30,219 nt of DNA, from assembly GCA_016800925.1 (NCBI GenBank), contig JABCPU010000698.1, positions 1-30,219 of the forward strand, given 5' to 3'. The translations under genes and the position numbers were made by a program. The notes beneath the pieces were generated by a model that ran no database searches, had not been told where the DNA came from, and worked only from the letters and a program-made list of their open reading frames with translations. The stretch is from Suillus spraguei (lineage: Eukaryota; Basidiomycota; Agaricomycetes; Boletales; Suillaceae). Shown in pieces: positions 28,964-30,219 of this stretch (positions within the stretch are counted from its first letter, which is position 1; every line of letters begins with the position of its first letter).

Positions 28964-30219
28964 ATGTCTTTCCCCACTGCCTACATTACCCCCGTCACTG
29001 TTGCCACCAATGACTCCGACTCTGAAGCAGAACAATACGGAACCCTTACCGCAGAAATTGACAACCAATCCTATATCGAAGCTGCCATCCTCTGCGAGGG
29101 ACATGCCCTCGAAATTGACAGAATTCTCACCGATAGAGGTGCTTTCCCCGCTCGACTCATCGTTAACATCATCCGTACAGCAGCTCTTATCGAAGCTCCG
29201 CTAAAGAAACTACAGATATCACACTCCGTCACCATTTCATTCATCTCCAAAAATGCATTCGTGCTTACGCTATGCTGTTGCTTCCCGATTCTTTTAAGAA
29301 TGATGTTGAAGAAGCTATTCACATCATTGCCGAACGTCGAGCAGGCGTTGCTCGACCTCCCTCTCCGCAAAGAGATACGCCACTTCCTGTTCCAGCACCC
29401 GCTTCTTCGCACATCTATTCTAATCTTGATGCCTTTACTGGCCTATACACTGCTGTGCAAGAAATTGGGCAACTTACCAGCACAGTTGTCAATACCATCC
29501 AGCAATCAGTCGTTGAAACCAGAGCGGCCAGAAATCTAGTAGAAGAAGCCATCGCTGACTTACAACAAATGCAAGATGATCTTGCATCCCCCAGAACACC
29601 ATCCCCGATAGAACAATCAACTTTTTCACTTTCCGCCACGTCACTCTTGATTGCCCTGATTGGCTGTATGAACCCTGCACAGAAGAACAGCTTAAGGGCA
29701 GCTAAACTATTGGGTATCCCCGCTACCGAGTTGGTAACACTCGGCCCTCGACTTCGTGACCTTCATATCCATCCCCCATGTCTATTCCATCATCATTCGG
29801 TCCTATGGACCCCATTCACCAGTCTTAGTAAAAGACTTCAGTATCACTTCCCCCTCCTCTTCCACCGACTTCTTGCAGCTGCCGAGCGTGCAGTCACTCC
29901 GGACCTTCCCGAATCGGCATACACATTGTCCTCTGATCAACAGGCGCAGCTTAAGAAAGCTAACACTCTCGCCTTAAAACGTATGAGGAAGAATAAAGGG
30001 AAGAAGCGCGCGAGATCCACCAGTCCCACACCCATTATCTCTCCATCTCCTTTGCGCGCAGTTCATTCCAACCCGATGAAAATATGAAGTGCCGAATCTG
30101 TGGTTTGCTAGGGCATCGTCAAAAGAATTGCGCGGAATATCAGTGCAGAATCTGCAGGTATGCGTGTCGCCGACGCATTTGGTCTCTCTACTGCCCCCAC
30201 GTTGTTGGGTCCCTCCCTT
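28964..30219 (+). pseudogene. ORF3: zinc-knuckle protein, element C (partial)
   Basis: Starts 57 bp after pol with MSFPTAYITPVTVA, as in element A. A one-base loss near 29197 moves the frame; the rest is open from about 29272 to 30087 (EEAIHIIAERRAGVARPP, AARNLVEEAIADLQQ, KGKKRARSTSP). Three single-base losses between 29775 and 29870 cancel out. A shift at about 30080 leads into CRICGLLGHRQKNC and the second CRIC finger at the window end. The shared layout with element A supports a real protein in the ancestor. Confidence 0.75.

Larger units (their letters stand above)
23293..30219 (+). mobile_element. Ty3/gypsy chromovirus, element C (partial at window end)
   Basis: Same family as A. It starts with an LTR inserted in gag of copy B after CAATG (23288-23292), which is the expected 5-bp target duplication. 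The window ends inside ORF3, so the 3' LTR is not seen. It is the best kept copy: catalytic residues of RT, RNase H and integrase are all present, with only two premature TGA codons in gag and pol (24621, 25898) plus indels in ORF3. Confidence 0.92.

Overview
The window looks like an Agaricomycete (mushroom-forming basidiomycete) nuclear locus. It has very short GT-AG introns (about 48-60 nt), a P-loop GTPase and a NACHT gene of types that are expanded in such fungi, and Ty3/gypsy chromoviruses, a DIRS-like element and Helitron debris. All assignments come from reading the sequence; no database search was run.

Left part (1-9.3 kb). A roughly 100-140 bp imperfect inverted repeat (269-412 / 728-862) precedes a multi-exon GTPase gene starting at 1264. 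Seven ordinary exons (288 codons) carry the G1, G3 and G4 motifs and end in phase 0 at 2445. What follows is the most unusual thing in the window: 47 consecutive units from 2506 to 5667, each a complete-looking mini-intron (donor GTGAGT or similar, branch-like CTGAT, acceptor CAG) followed by an 'exon' of exactly 3 nt (2 nt once). Units 2-35 are a young 69-bp minisatellite (66-nt intron + 3 nt). The last dozen units are old and diverged in the intron bodies, yet still keep AG-NNN-GT spacing. If spliced as read, this is a chain of single-codon exons adding about 46 residues before a C-terminal exon at about 5889-6292. I know of no named system like this.

A NACHT (STAND NTPase) gene follows at 7615. 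It is frameshifted near 8.57 kb and runs into a 27-bp minisatellite (8831-9275).

Middle (9.3-15.0 kb). This holds a small intron-rich minus-strand gene of unknown function (10087-11163), a possible transposase scrap (11453-11811), the C-terminal end of a Helitron PIF1-like helicase (11870-12234), and a decayed minus-strand DIRS-like retrotransposon (gag, RT, RNase H, tyrosine recombinase).

Right part (15.0-30.2 kb). Copies of one chromovirus family are nested: element A (15022-22650) with two LTRs, a gag fragment of copy B (22651-23292), and element C (23293 to beyond the window). Each full copy has gag, pol (PR-RT-RH-IN-chromodomain) and an extra third ORF with zinc knuckles between pol and the 3' LTR. 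The LTRs predict a Tf1/sushi-like self-primed reverse transcription, and gag and pol overlap in a -1 frame at one T-run. Premature stops are all TGA, mostly from CGA, suggesting decay by CpG deamination.
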